Shown piece by piece: positions 1-7,697 of a DNA stretch of 64,000 bases. Position numbers and translations under genes: made by a program. The stretch's first letter is position 1. Every line of letters starts with the position of its first letter. Below the pieces are notes generated by a model, which was not told the DNA's origin, made no database searches, and saw only the letters and a list, made by a program, of their open reading frames with translations. The DNA lies in NCBI GenBank assembly GCA_963789885.1, contig CAWBNB010000048.1, positions 1-64,000 of the forward strand, written 5' to 3'. Origin of the DNA: DATEDA01 sp963789885 (GTDB taxonomy: Bacteria > Pseudomonadota > Gammaproteobacteria > Burkholderiales > SG8-39).

Positions 1-460
1 TGCCTGCCAATTCGTCGGCGCGTCACCTCGTCAACGAATGGAAGGTCAAAAAATGCTATGTCTCCCAGCAGCTCAATCCCATTCACCGTCCTTTGACCAT
101 TTTGGCCGACAGCACCAATTCGGCGGCTGCTATGGAGCGCAATGCGCCATGACCGCTGTTGGCCGGTCAGCGAAGTCCGCGAAGGCCCGCTTCTCTACTA
201 GAGCACGACAGGCAGAAACGGGTGGCAAGCGGCCGCTGAGATCTTCGCGCGCGATCTGGCGGTCGGTCGCGCGACCATAGAGCAAACTCGCAACACTTCA
301 AGCGTAAGGTTGCGAGTGGATCGGCTTCCGAGGGTAGGCGTGTGAAGCAATGCTGGCTACTCGATCTGCAGAACCCGCGCGAAAAACACCACCACCTCGG
401 GCCGACCCTTGTGACGCTTCATTTGGCGTGCACCTCATGAACTCGTTGCAGAGACAACGA
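1..460. other. Left-edge stretch with no supportable gene
   Basis: The first 460 bases hold only short open frames with no recognisable family, no convincing ribosome binding site and arginine/serine-rich composition typical of chance frames. The one ordered element is a perfect inverted repeat at 286-317. The stretch may be the degraded tail of an element lying outside the window, but nothing here shows that directly. Confidence 0.5.
286..317. repeat. Perfect 9-bp inverted repeat, 14-nt spacer
   Basis: ACTCGCAAC at 286-294 is exactly reverse-complemented by GTTGCGAGT at 309-317. The arms could form a hairpin. No U-run follows on either strand, so it is not a classical terminator. It could be a protein-binding site or a mobile-element end. 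Confidence 0.5.
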
Positions 461-1324
461 TCACCCCTCCACAGTGCGGAAGTGCAGCGGATCTCTGAGA
501 TTCTGCAATTCCCGGTAGTAGTAGAGCGGCGTAGGCCGCTTTCCCGCGAACCTCAACCGTTTTAAGAATTCGATTTCCTCCTGAGCGACATTACCGCTGA
601 GTGAAGGATCCTTAAGAAATGCGTTGAGCCCCGGCTCACCCCCGAAAGGTTGGTCGGGTTCCGTTTCAACGAACTCAAATTTCTTCGGGTGCCCTGGGAC
701 GAGTCTGTGGTTCAGCACAATTTCCATCCCGAAGGTCGAGAGGTCGATATCCCAAGAGTCGATCAGCGGATCGAGGAAGGAAACGCAGTTCTCGACCGAC
801 AGGTGGAAGACGTCTGTGTCGAGAAACTCGAGGATCATGACTCGCATCTGCTTATAGCTTCGGCCACTGAGTCGAGCCACCGAATGGAGCCACTTTTCAG
901 TCCCCAATTCCTCTCTGGCGACTCGCTTGACCACGTCCAGAAGCTTTTGTGTGACGAGGCGCTCGAGTTCGCCAAAGGGCTGCTTCTCAAAGATCGCTCG
1001 TATCTGTTGCTGCTTTTCCGGTGTGCACTTGCGGAGAACCAACTCTCGCGCTTCGTGAAATAAAGGCGCCGGCGGGTCCTCGAAATCTCTCTTCAATTCT
1101 TCCCTGCGCTGGAGCTCGGCCAGCTTCGCAAGCTTGCCGCTCGACAGCTTGAGAAATTTCCCCATCTTGTCGTAGATATCCGTTCGATCAGGCGCGGGGG
1201 GCAATTTCTTCCGAGTCAGTAGCTGGGAAACGTAGGATTCCGTGACTTCGGCAGCCGCCGCGAGGTCTTTTTGTTCCAACCCCAGCTCCGCCAGCCGCTC
1301 TTTGATGACCAAACAAACATCCAC
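461..1324 (-). CDS. XRE-family helix-turn-helix regulator
   Basis: About 287 residues. The N-terminal 65 residues form a Cro/CI-type helix-turn-helix (LGLEQKDLAAAAEVTESYVS, then QLLTRKKLPP). The remaining roughly 220 residues are helical, charged and of no family I recognise; they may be a sensing or oligomerisation domain. I chose the GTG at 1324 because AGGAGGAGG lies seven bases upstream; an in-frame TTG at 1363 would give a longer product but would start inside the promoter/operator region. A palindrome at 1341-1360 sits directly in front of this ribosome binding site and another at 1402-1421, which suggests autoregulation. It is divergent from the small gene at 1505. The family call is firm; the target genes are inference. 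Confidence 0.8.
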   Translation of the reverse strand: MDVCLVIKERLAELGLEQKDLAAAAEVTESYVSQLLTRKKLPPAPDRTDIYDKMGKFLKLSSGKLAKLAELQRREELKRDFEDPPAPLFHEARELVLRKCTPEKQQQIRAIFEKQPFGELERLVTQKLLDVVKRVAREELGTEKWLHSVARLSGRSYKQMRVMILEFLDTDVFHLSVENCVSFLDPLIDSWDIDLSTFGMEIVLNHRLVPGHPKKFEFVETEPDQPFGGEPGLNAFLKDPSLSGNVAQEEIEFLKRLRFAGKRPTPLYYYRELQNLRDPLHFRTVEG

Positions 1325-1340
1325 CGGATGGCCTCCTCCT

Positions 1341-1360
1341 ATTAACCTTATCGGGTTAAT
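1341..1360. promoter_or_regulatory. Probable operator palindrome of the XRE regulator
   Basis: ATTAACC-TTATCG-GGTTAAT is a perfect 7-bp inverted repeat lying between the predicted -10 element and the ribosome binding site of the regulator gene. Position and symmetry fit an autorepressor site. Binding itself is inferred. Confidence 0.55.
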
Positions 1361-1368
1361 CAAACAAA

Positions 1369-1397
1369 ATAATCGTAGGTTCTGCTTGACACGTCAA
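1369..1397 (-). promoter_or_regulatory. Sigma-70-like promoter for the XRE regulator
   Basis: On the minus strand TTGACG (1397-1392) is followed after 17 bases by GATTAT (1374-1369). Transcription would start near 1362, just before the palindrome at 1341-1360. The -10 match is only fair. Confidence 0.45.
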
Positions 1398-1401
1398 GGT
1401 A

Positions 1402-1421
1402 CTTAACGCATCCTGGTTAAG
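1402..1421. promoter_or_regulatory. Second TTAAC-type palindrome
   Basis: CTTAAC-N8-GTTAAG is a perfect 6-bp inverted repeat with the same TTAAC/GTTAA core as the palindrome at 1341-1360. It lies upstream of both divergent genes. A further short palindrome, TTGAC-AC-GTCAA, occupies 1386-1397. Together they look like a multi-site operator region. Confidence 0.45.
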
Positions 1422-1504
1422 GCATTGAAGGGGTCTTAGTACTATCTCAACCAAAGATGGTTATCTACAATACCCCCTTGGCCATCACAAGTAAGGAGCA
1501 GAAC

Positions 1505-1825
1505 ATGTATGCACGTCGAGTATCGATGAATCTGAAGCCCAACAGCAGGGCCGAATTTACCCAGAAACTGGAGTCGGAAATCATCCCCTTGCTTCGTAAG
1601 CAGAAGGGGTTTCAGGATGAGATCACTTTCATTGCCCCGGTCGGCAATGGCGCGTTCGGGGTAAGTCTGTGGGACAACAAAGAGAACGCGGACACCTACA
1701 ACCGCGGGTCTTATCCAGAAGTGACCAAGATCCTGTCGAAGTTGGTTGACGGAACACCTCAGGTCGAGACCTACGAGGTTTCCAACTCCACGTTCCACAA
1801 GGTCGCAGCTGCTGCAAGGGCGTAG
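1505..1825 (+). CDS. ABM-like (dimeric alpha-beta barrel) small protein
   Basis: 106 residues with the general pattern of the antibiotic-biosynthesis-monooxygenase-like fold: an N-terminal strand (MYARRVSMNLK), a helix ending in IIPLLRKQKGFQDE, a second strand pair, and a WDNKENADTY motif before the last helix. Such proteins are often small heme- or quinone-handling enzymes or have no known activity, so no reaction is assigned. The ATG at 1505 follows AAGGAG at suitable spacing. It is divergent from the XRE regulator and may be its target. It precedes other small soil-bacterium-type genes (DUF2934, lipoprotein, CBS). Confidence 0.7.
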   Translation: MYARRVSMNLKPNSRAEFTQKLESEIIPLLRKQKGFQDEITFIAPVGNGAFGVSLWDNKENADTYNRGSYPEVTKILSKLVDGTPQVETYEVSNSTFHKVAAAARA

Positions 1826-1925
1826 AGCGAGTAAGTGATTTTGATACGGCGGAGGGCGGGCCCAGCCCGCCCCGTCCGACCGTCTGTTGACAGGAGCCTA
1901 CATTCGGGTAAATGAGGAGACGGCG

Positions 1926-2171
1926 ATGACCCACGCATACACCACTGATGCTGCCGAGAAATCTCCCGGCAAATCGAAGAGCGCTGCGACGCCGCAGCAG
2001 ACCCGTGAAGCGCCAGCCGCTGCAGCCGTTGATCCGAAGGAGCGTTACGGTCAGGTTGCCGAAGCCGCGTACTTTCGCGCTGAGCATCGTGGCTTCCTGC
2101 CCGGGTATGAGCTTCAGGACTGGCTGGATGCGGAAGCCGAGCTCGACAAGACGCTCACTCAAGTCTCTTAA
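1926..2171 (+). CDS. DUF2934 domain protein
   Basis: 81 residues. The C-terminal half carries the DUF2934 signature: AAYFRAEHRGFLPGYELQDW followed by an acidic LDAEAELD. The N-terminal 40 residues are Ala/Pro/Lys-rich and probably disordered. The ATG at 1926 has GAGGAG eight bases upstream; an earlier in-frame start at 1887 lacks this. No function is known for the family. It commonly occurs as small stand-alone proteins in proteobacteria. Confidence 0.75.
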   Translation: MTHAYTTDAAEKSPGKSKSAATPQQTREAPAAAAVDPKERYGQVAEAAYFRAEHRGFLPGYELQDWLDAEAELDKTLTQVS

Positions 2172-2202
2172 GCTCGGCTCTTCCCACGGCAAGGAGACAG
2201 CA

Positions 2203-2589
2203 ATGTGGACGAGGCTTGTGGGGATGTTGGTGACCGCGGCGGGTGCGGCGATGGCCTTTGGCTGCTCCCACCCGAGGCTGGAAGTACCGGCAGCCGTGGT
2301 CGAGGACAAGGTCTCTACCGCGACCCGGGCCTCGGGGCCGCCGAAGGCCGGGATCGTGACCGGTGAAGTGGCAGACATCAAGGTCACGGAGCCGATCGAG
2401 AAGGGCGGCAGCGTCGTCTCTCCGGCCAAACCTGCCGGGGAGCTCAAGCTGAGAAACAGTTCTACGGATCAGCCCGTCCGCTTTTTCGAAGGAAAGATCC
2501 AGTTCATCGATACCCAGGGGAAACCGATCAGGAGTGACGAGAAAGAGATCAAACCGACCAACAAGCTCCAAACGCACGCGGCCATCTAA
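2203..2589 (+). CDS. Small exported lipoprotein, possibly frameshifted
   Basis: 128 residues. A hydrophobic N-terminal segment (MLVTAAGAAMAFGC) ends in a lipobox-like AFGC, so the mature protein is probably lipid-anchored at about Cys20. The rest is a beta-rich periplasmic domain I do not recognise. AAGGAG precedes the ATG. After the stop at 2587-2589 another frame (from about 2622, MDGDFSTEALKAKQRTEIRL) reads like a continuing beta-strand domain up to about 2700, so the natural gene may once have been longer and carry an indel near the stop. That extension is inference. Confidence 0.6.
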   Translation: MWTRLVGMLVTAAGAAMAFGCSHPRLEVPAAVVEDKVSTATRASGPPKAGIVTGEVADIKVTEPIEKGGSVVSPAKPAGELKLRNSSTDQPVRFFEGKIQFIDTQGKPIRSDEKEIKPTNKLQTHAAI

Positions 2590-2725
2590 CGGCTCGATCC
2601 CGGGCAGGATGCACCCAGACGATGGACGGCGACTTCTCCACCGAGGCCTTGAAGGCGAAGCAGCGGACGGAAATCCGCCTCGAGTTCATCGTGCCCGAGG
2701 GCGGGGGGCGAGCAGGTGCCCGCGC

Positions 2726-3166
2726 TTATCCCCGGTCGCCCATGATGTAGTGCTCGAGTTGGTCGATGATGAATTTCTGCTCGGAGATGATGTCTTTCAC
2801 CAGGTCGCCGATGGAGATGAGGCCGATCAGCTTACCTTCGTCGATGACGGGCAAGTGGCGTACGCGGTTGTCCGTCATTAGCGCCATGCATTCCTCGTTG
2901 GTCTGGTCAGGGCGCACATACATGACCGGGGATGTCATGATTTCGCGCACGGGCGTTTCTTTCGACGACCGGCCCATGAGGACGATCTTCCGCGCGTAGT
3001 CGCGTTCGGTAATGATGCCGTCGATCTTCTGGTCCTCCATCACCAGAAGCGCGCCGATGCTCTTCTCCGCCATTAACTTGACGGCGTCGAATACTGACGC
3101 CGAGGGAGTGATGGTGTGGACGGTCTGCTCAGGTTTCGACCTGAGAATTTCAGCCACGCTTTTCAT
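2726..3166 (-). CDS. CBS-domain protein (tandem pair)
   Basis: 146 residues made almost entirely of two CBS motifs: residues about 10-65 (ending IDGIITERDYARK) and about 75-130 (ending HLPVIDEGKLIGLISIGDLV). Stand-alone CBS pairs bind adenine nucleotides and act as energy or redox sensors; the partner here is unknown. ATG 3166 is preferred over an upstream TTG because GGAGA lies just upstream of it. It is convergent with the lipoprotein gene and transcribed away from the sulfur-relay cluster, so it is probably a single-gene unit. Confidence 0.85.
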   Translation of the reverse strand: MKSVAEILRSKPEQTVHTITPSASVFDAVKLMAEKSIGALLVMEDQKIDGIITERDYARKIVLMGRSSKETPVREIMTSPVMYVRPDQTNEECMALMTDNRVRHLPVIDEGKLIGLISIGDLVKDIISEQKFIIDQLEHYIMGDRG

Positions 3167-3412
3167 GAGCAATTCTCCGCGGTAAGTCCCAAGACGTAGT
3201 CATATGTTCGGGTAGTCAGACGCGCCGCCTCGATGGTTTAAGGATAGGACAATTAATTTCAACGTCAACGGCCAGGCCAGAACCTGAACCTGATGATGGA
3301 TTCCTGATTGATGGCGCAGCCCCTTGAACACCTCAGCCCATCGCCCGCTCGGCAATCCAGGCGCCGCGCGGCGTGTGATATCACACGTCGTGCCGCACCG
3401 CGGCAGAGTCGC

Positions 3413-4555
3413 TCACGTCCGCCGAACGGCCCGCCAGGCGTCGACGAGCGCGCGCCCGGCGTGCTGCACCTCGTCCTCGGTCGTGGGCGCGCCCATCGAG
3501 AGCCGCACCGCACCGGCCGCGCGCTCATAGCCGATACCCATTGCGGCGAGCACGCCACTCACGCTGTCGCTCCCCGCGTGGCACGCAGCGCCCAGCGACG
3601 CCGCCACATCCCTTTCGGCCGACTGCAGCAGCGCGGGGCCGCTCGCGCGCGGGAACGACACGTTCAGCGTGTTCGGCAGACGATGCTCCGGGTGACCGTT
3701 GAGCTCGAGGCCCGGTACGCCCGCCGCGAGCACGGCGTGCAGCGAATCGCGCCGCTTGCGGAGATGCTCTCCGGAATGCGGCAGTCGCTCCCGCGCCAGC
3801 CGGGCCGCCTCACCGAGCCCGACGATCGCCGGCACGTTCTCAGTGCCGGGCCTCCGGCCCCGCTCGTGCTCGGCGCCGACGAGCGCGGGCGCGAGCGGCG
3901 TTCCCGCGCGCACGTACAGCGCGCCGACGCCCTTGGTCGCGTAGAACTTGTGTCCCGCGAGCGTAAGCAGATCGACGCCGAGCGCGCCGACATCTATCGG
4001 GATCTTACCCGCGGCCTGCGCCGCGTCGGTGTGCACGACCGCGCCGCGCGACCGCGCAAGCGCCGCGATCTCGGCCACCGGCTGGATCGTTCCGACCTCG
4101 TTGTTCGCAAGCATGATCGAGACGAGCGCGGTGTCGTCGCGCAGCGCACGTGCGACGGCCTGCGGATCGACGCGGCCGTGCTGGTCGACCTCGACGATCG
4201 TGACCTCCCAGCCGTCCTCGCGCAATCGCAGGCACGGCTGCAGCACCGCGGGATGCTCGACCGCCAAGGTGGCGACATGCCGCTTCGTCGTGCGCAGCGC
4301 GCGCGTGACGCCGAGGATCGCGAGGTTGTTTGCCTCGGTGGCGCAGCCGGTAAACACGACCTCGCCCGGCGTTGCACCGATCAGCGCCGCGACCTGCTCC
4401 CGTGCCCGATCGACGGCCTCGTGCGCACGGCGGCCGTAGACGTGCGACGACGACGGATTGCCGAAGTGCTCGCGCAGGTACGGATCGATCGCGTCGGCCA
4501 CTTCGGGCGCGACAGGCGTCGTGGCGTTGTAGTCAAGGTAGATCGGCGCATTCAT
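3413..4555 (-). CDS. Cysteine desulfurase (class V aminotransferase fold)
   Basis: 380 residues. PLP-dependent removal of sulfur from cysteine, leaving a protein-bound persulfide. Visible signatures are the N-terminal YLDYNATTPVAPEV, the PLP-binding HTDAAQAAGKIPID, the Schiff-base lysine region LAGHKFYATKGVGALY, and the persulfide-carrying cysteine in LGAACHAGSDSVSG. Length fits NifS/IscS-like enzymes. It lacks a neighbouring iscU/iscA and instead sits downstream of a VTT-rhodanese fusion and a DsrE protein on the same strand, so it more likely feeds a sulfur-relay or tRNA/cofactor thiolation route than a dedicated Isc operon. The start at ATG 4555 has a purine-rich AAGGGAAG in front. Confidence 0.9.
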   Translation of the reverse strand: MNAPIYLDYNATTPVAPEVADAIDPYLREHFGNPSSSHVYGRRAHEAVDRAREQVAALIGATPGEVVFTGCATEANNLAILGVTRALRTTKRHVATLAVEHPAVLQPCLRLREDGWEVTIVEVDQHGRVDPQAVARALRDDTALVSIMLANNEVGTIQPVAEIAALARSRGAVVHTDAAQAAGKIPIDVGALGVDLLTLAGHKFYATKGVGALYVRAGTPLAPALVGAEHERGRRPGTENVPAIVGLGEAARLARERLPHSGEHLRKRRDSLHAVLAAGVPGLELNGHPEHRLPNTLNVSFPRASGPALLQSAERDVAASLGAACHAGSDSVSGVLAAMGIGYERAAGAVRLSMGAPTTEDEVQHAGRALVDAWRAVRRT

Positions 4556-4607
4556 GCGTCTTCCCTTCTTGCGGTTCTGATCGACTCGTGGCGCTCCGGT
4601 TGGGTCG

Positions 4608-5609
4608 TCACTCGGCTCCGGTCGAACGCGTCCCGGACGGCACTGAAGAGCGCGATGCGTTCCAGCGCTCCATGCCGCCGCGCAGCACGGACACGTCGGC
4701 GAAGCCCGCCGCCCGCAGGGTCGCCTGAGCCGAGACGGAGCGTTTCTCGGTACGGCAAACGACGGCGATCCGTTGGCCCGATCGCGACCGCAGGTCATCA
4801 AGCCGTCGGTCGAGTTCGCCGAGGGGGATATTCAGAGCGTCCGGGATATGCCCGAGCGCGCCCGCGAACTCGTCCGCGCTGCGCACGTCGAGCACGGTCA
4901 ATGCTGCGCCGTCCTCGATCTGCCGGTGCAGCAGTTCGGGCTCGATCCAATCGACCGCCTTTGCGCGGAAAGTGCGAAACAGCCGCGGCAGGAAGGGCAT
5001 CGCGGCCAGCAGCCCTAGCGCCAGCAGGCCATAGCGAATCGCCGAGGTATCGCCAGCCAAGGCCTCGCGGCCGGCATGGCCGAGCCAGGTATAGGCGATG
5101 GCACCAGGGGCCATGCAGATGAGCGAGGTGACCACATACGGCAGGAATCCGATCCGCGTCAGGCCGAGCGCATAGTTCGTCAGGTTGAAGGGGAACAGCG
5201 GCACCAGCCGGACAAACGCAATGAAGCGCCAGCCTTCGGCTTCCACGCCGTTGACCAGCCGCTTCAGGCGGCCGGCAGCCTTTCGCGCCACCCAGTCGCC
5301 AGCGAGGTAACGGGCGAAGAGAAATGCGATGCCCGCGCCGAGAGTGGCGCCAAGAAGGTTGAGGATCGCTCCCCAGACCGGGCCGAACAGCGCGCCACCG
5401 GCCAGCGCAAACAGGGCGCCTGGCAGGAAGACCACCGTCCCGGCCGCGTAGAAAGTCACGTAGACCACTGGCGCCCAGATGCCCAGCCCGGAAAGCCAGC
5501 CATCCAGCGCTGCCGGATCGAGCTGGTCGCGGTGGAGTCCCGCCCAAAGGACGGCGCCGGCGATCCCTGCAACGAGGAGCAGGCGGGGGAGGAGACGGTA
5601 CCGACTCAC
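4608..5609 (-). CDS. VTT (TVP38/TMEM64-like) membrane protein fused to rhodanese
   Basis: 333 residues in two parts. Residues 1-220 form a VTT/SNARE-associated (DedA-related) membrane domain with several hydrophobic segments and the typical FLPGALFALAGGALFG and FVRLVPLFPFNLTNYALG loops. Residues about 235-325 are a rhodanese domain with the active-site loop VVCRTEKRS, cysteine present. Fusions of this type are known in proteobacteria; the rhodanese probably accepts or donates sulfane sulfur at the cytoplasmic face, but the substrate is unknown. GTG 5609 was chosen with AAGGA upstream, since longer starts would overlap the dsrE-like gene. It ends 52 bases before the cysteine desulfurase, suggesting co-transcription. 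Confidence 0.85.
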   Translation of the reverse strand: MSRYRLLPRLLLVAGIAGAVLWAGLHRDQLDPAALDGWLSGLGIWAPVVYVTFYAAGTVVFLPGALFALAGGALFGPVWGAILNLLGATLGAGIAFLFARYLAGDWVARKAAGRLKRLVNGVEAEGWRFIAFVRLVPLFPFNLTNYALGLTRIGFLPYVVTSLICMAPGAIAYTWLGHAGREALAGDTSAIRYGLLALGLLAAMPFLPRLFRTFRAKAVDWIEPELLHRQIEDGAALTVLDVRSADEFAGALGHIPDALNIPLGELDRRLDDLRSRSGQRIAVVCRTEKRSVSAQATLRAAGFADVSVLRGGMERWNASRSSVPSGTRSTGAE

Positions 5610-5694
5610 TTCGCGTTGTCCTTCGGATGAATGGGATGGCCGCTTGCCGCGCGCGCGGGTCGGATCAGGTGGCCGGCCGTTCGCCGTCGCGAGA

Positions 5695-6045
5695 TCAGAA
5701 GACGAGGACCCTGTCCGCTCCGGAGGTCCACTCGGTGAGCTGGTCCATGGAGCTGCGCTTCGCGCCCTCGACCAGCTCATCGGCGGTAATGCCGCGGGCG
5801 TCCATGCAGGTGCCGCACACGCCGACCTCGCCCCCGCGGCGGAGTACTGCGCCGAGCATGTCGGCGATGTTGTAGTAGCCCTGCGCGACCTTCTGCCCCG
5901 CGTGCGCGCAAGTTGCCGCGTCCCCCAGCAGGAACACGCGCACGCCGCTCACGCCCTTGTCAAGCAGCGAGCGCGCGAGGCGCAGAGCGTTGTAGGACTT
6001 CTCCGTCCCGTAGGGCGGATCGTTGAGGATCAGCAGCGTGTTCAT
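5695..6045 (-). CDS. DsrE/DsrF-like sulfur-carrier family protein
   Basis: 116 residues covering one DsrE domain (MNTLLILNDPPYGTEKSYNA at the N terminus). Two cysteines occur in the VCGTCMDARGI loop at about residues 76-83, the usual position of the persulfide-carrying cysteine in this family, and another in ATCAHAG. Its ribosome binding site overlaps the stop of the upstream hydroxylase gene (TAG at 6048-6050, ATG at 6045), so the two are translationally coupled. With the rhodanese and desulfurase neighbours it probably works as a cytoplasmic sulfur carrier. Confidence 0.85.
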   Translation of the reverse strand: MNTLLILNDPPYGTEKSYNALRLARSLLDKGVSGVRVFLLGDAATCAHAGQKVAQGYYNIADMLGAVLRRGGEVGVCGTCMDARGITADELVEGAKRSSMDQLTEWTSGADRVLVF

Positions 6046-6047
6046 GT

Positions 6048-6908
6048 CTACCTCGCTTCGCCTCGGGCGGGGTCGGGCCGCCGGTTGATCGCGTAGCCGC
6101 CGGGCGTGTCGCGGAAGGGTTGCGCGAGCAGCCGGTCCAGGCGCAGGTCCGCGCGCGTCCGGAACGCGTCCACGCCGATCGTCATCGCCTCGTGCCCGGC
6201 TGCGGGCTGCGCCCGGTAGGTGCCGAAGAGCCAGTCCCACCACGGCAGGTTGAAGCCGAAGTTGCTGTTGGTCTCGTTATGGACAATCGAGTGATGGACG
6301 CGATGCATGTCCGGCGTTACGACGGCGCGGCGCAGCCACCGATCGAAGGCGATCGGCAGCCGCCCGTTCGCGTGATTGAACATCGCGGTGGCGTTGAGCA
6401 GTACCTCAAAAGCGAGCACAGCGACCGCGGGAGCGCCGATTGCGGCGACGGCCGCGCACTTCACCGCAGTGGAGATCAGGATCTCGACTGGATGGAAGCG
6501 CGTGCCGGTCGTCACGTCGAAGTCGAGGTCGGTATGGTGCACGCGGTGCAGCCGCCACAGCGCCGGGACTGCGTGGAACGTCACGTGCTGGAAGTAGACC
6601 GCGAGGTCGAGCAGCACGACGGCGAGCGGGATCGCGATCCAGCCCGGAACGCCAAACGCGTTGACGAGACCCCAGCCGTGCGCCTCGCCTGCGATGGCCA
6701 CCGCGATCGCCGCGCCCGGCGCCACCAGCCTGAGCACGCCCACGTCGAGCACAAGGAGCCCGATGTTGTGCGGCCAGCGATTGCGCCGCGCGAACGTCGC
6801 TCGGCGCCGGGGCGCCAGCGCCTCCCACAGCGCAACAGTGACGAATACGCCGAAGAACACGACCAGCCGGATCAGCGGCTCGGCGGCGATCCCTGCCTGC
6901 GACACCAT
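6048..6908 (-). CDS. Sterol desaturase / fatty-acid hydroxylase family membrane protein
   Basis: About 286 residues. Integral membrane di-iron enzyme of the fatty-acid hydroxylase superfamily. The histidine clusters are visible: QHVTFH, then HRVHHTD, HANG, and late HRVHHSIVHNETNSNFG. Several hydrophobic helices precede and separate them. The substrate cannot be read from the sequence; family members hydroxylate lipids or act on carotenoids and alkylglycerols. Of two close ATGs, 6908 has the better spacing (9 bases) from GGGGAG; 6914 is the alternative. Its divergent neighbour is the ArsR-rhodanese regulator, so its expression may be controlled from the shared 90-base intergenic region. Confidence 0.85.
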   Translation of the reverse strand: MVSQAGIAAEPLIRLVVFFGVFVTVALWEALAPRRRATFARRNRWPHNIGLLVLDVGVLRLVAPGAAIAVAIAGEAHGWGLVNAFGVPGWIAIPLAVVLLDLAVYFQHVTFHAVPALWRLHRVHHTDLDFDVTTGTRFHPVEILISTAVKCAAVAAIGAPAVAVLAFEVLLNATAMFNHANGRLPIAFDRWLRRAVVTPDMHRVHHSIVHNETNSNFGFNLPWWDWLFGTYRAQPAAGHEAMTIGVDAFRTRADLRLDRLLAQPFRDTPGGYAINRRPDPARGEAR

Positions 6909-6962
6909 TGGCATCCACTCCCCGGTTGCTGCTAGACTCCGTCCAGTCGTCAAGCAAAGTAA

Positions 6963-6984
6963 TATTCAATAGATCGCTTGAATA
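6963..6984. promoter_or_regulatory. Probable ArsR-type operator palindrome
   Basis: TATTCAA-N8-TTGAATA is a perfect 7-bp inverted repeat in the divergent region between the hydroxylase/dsrE/rhodanese genes and the ArsR-rhodanese gene. Size and AT-rich symmetry fit ArsR/SmtB repressor sites, so a role in controlling both directions is likely but inferred. Confidence 0.55.
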
Positions 6985-7004
6985 CTAGACCTGGAACGCC
7001 ACGC

Positions 7005-7670
7005 ATGTCAACCGCCCCGAATCCCAAGCGCGAGGTCTTCCACAACTTGGCCCGGATCGGCACCGCCCTGTCGAGTGCGGTCCGGCTGGAGTTCCTCGAG
7101 CTGCTCGCCCAGGGCGAGCGCAGCGTCGACCAGCTCGCGACCCTCACCGGCGCCGCGGTGGCGAACACCTCCCAGCACCTGCAGAAGCTGAAAGCCGCCG
7201 GCCTCATCGTGGGGCGCAAGGAGGGACAGTACGTGTACTACCGGCTCGCCGGTGACGAGATCGTCGAGCTGCTCGGCGCGCTCGGAAAGACGGGCGCGGC
7301 GTACCTTGCCGAGGTCGAGCGCACGGTGCGGCTGTACTTCGCGGCCAAGGACGACCTGGAACCCGTGCCGGCGCGCGAGCTGCTCGATCGCGCGAAGCGG
7401 GGCCTCGTGACGGTACTCGACGTGCGCCCGCCCGAGGAGTTCGCTGCCGGCCACGTGCCCGGCGCGGTGAACATCCCGGTCCACGAGCTCGAGAAGCGGC
7501 TCGCCGAGCTGCCGAAGCGCAGGGAGGTCGTGGCGTACTGCCGCGGGCCTTACTGCCTGATGTCGTACGACGCGGTCGCGCTGCTACGCAAAAAGGGACT
7601 CAAGGCGCGCCGCCTGCAGGACGGAATGCCCGAGTGGCGAGTGGCCGGCTTGCCCGTCGAAGCGACCTGA
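7005..7670 (+). CDS. ArsR-family regulator fused to rhodanese
   Basis: 221 residues. Residues about 5-95 are an ArsR winged helix (SAVRLEFLELLAQGERSVDQ, then the recognition-helix segment NTSQHLQKLKAAGLI). Residues about 120-215 are a rhodanese domain with the active loop AYCRGPYCLMSYDAV, both cysteines present. ArsR-rhodanese fusions are known regulators of sulfide/persulfide-linked genes; the rhodanese cysteine probably senses or transfers sulfane sulfur. The palindrome at 6963-6984 lies directly upstream. The divergent cluster encodes rhodanese, DsrE and desulfurase functions, consistent with a local sulfur-responsive regulator. The ribosome binding site is weak. Confidence 0.88.
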   Translation: MSTAPNPKREVFHNLARIGTALSSAVRLEFLELLAQGERSVDQLATLTGAAVANTSQHLQKLKAAGLIVGRKEGQYVYYRLAGDEIVELLGALGKTGAAYLAEVERTVRLYFAAKDDLEPVPARELLDRAKRGLVTVLDVRPPEEFAAGHVPGAVNIPVHELEKRLAELPKRREVVAYCRGPYCLMSYDAVALLRKKGLKARRLQDGMPEWRVAGLPVEAT

Positions 7671-7697
7671 GTGGCAACGAACGGCCAGGCGCCACCT

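Noticed and set aside
286..317. Integron attC-like site
   Set aside because: Arms do not carry the GTTRRRY/RYYYAAC core boxes and no integron cassette or integrase is nearby.
1386..1414. Plus-strand TTGACA as promoter for the ABM-like gene
   Set aside because: No acceptable -10 hexamer at 16-18 bases. The same bases fit better as part of the palindromic operator region and the minus-strand promoter.
3308..5122. 604-codon plus-strand frame opposite the cysteine desulfurase and VTT-rhodanese genes
   Set aside because: Arg-rich shadow of two well-recognised minus-strand genes.
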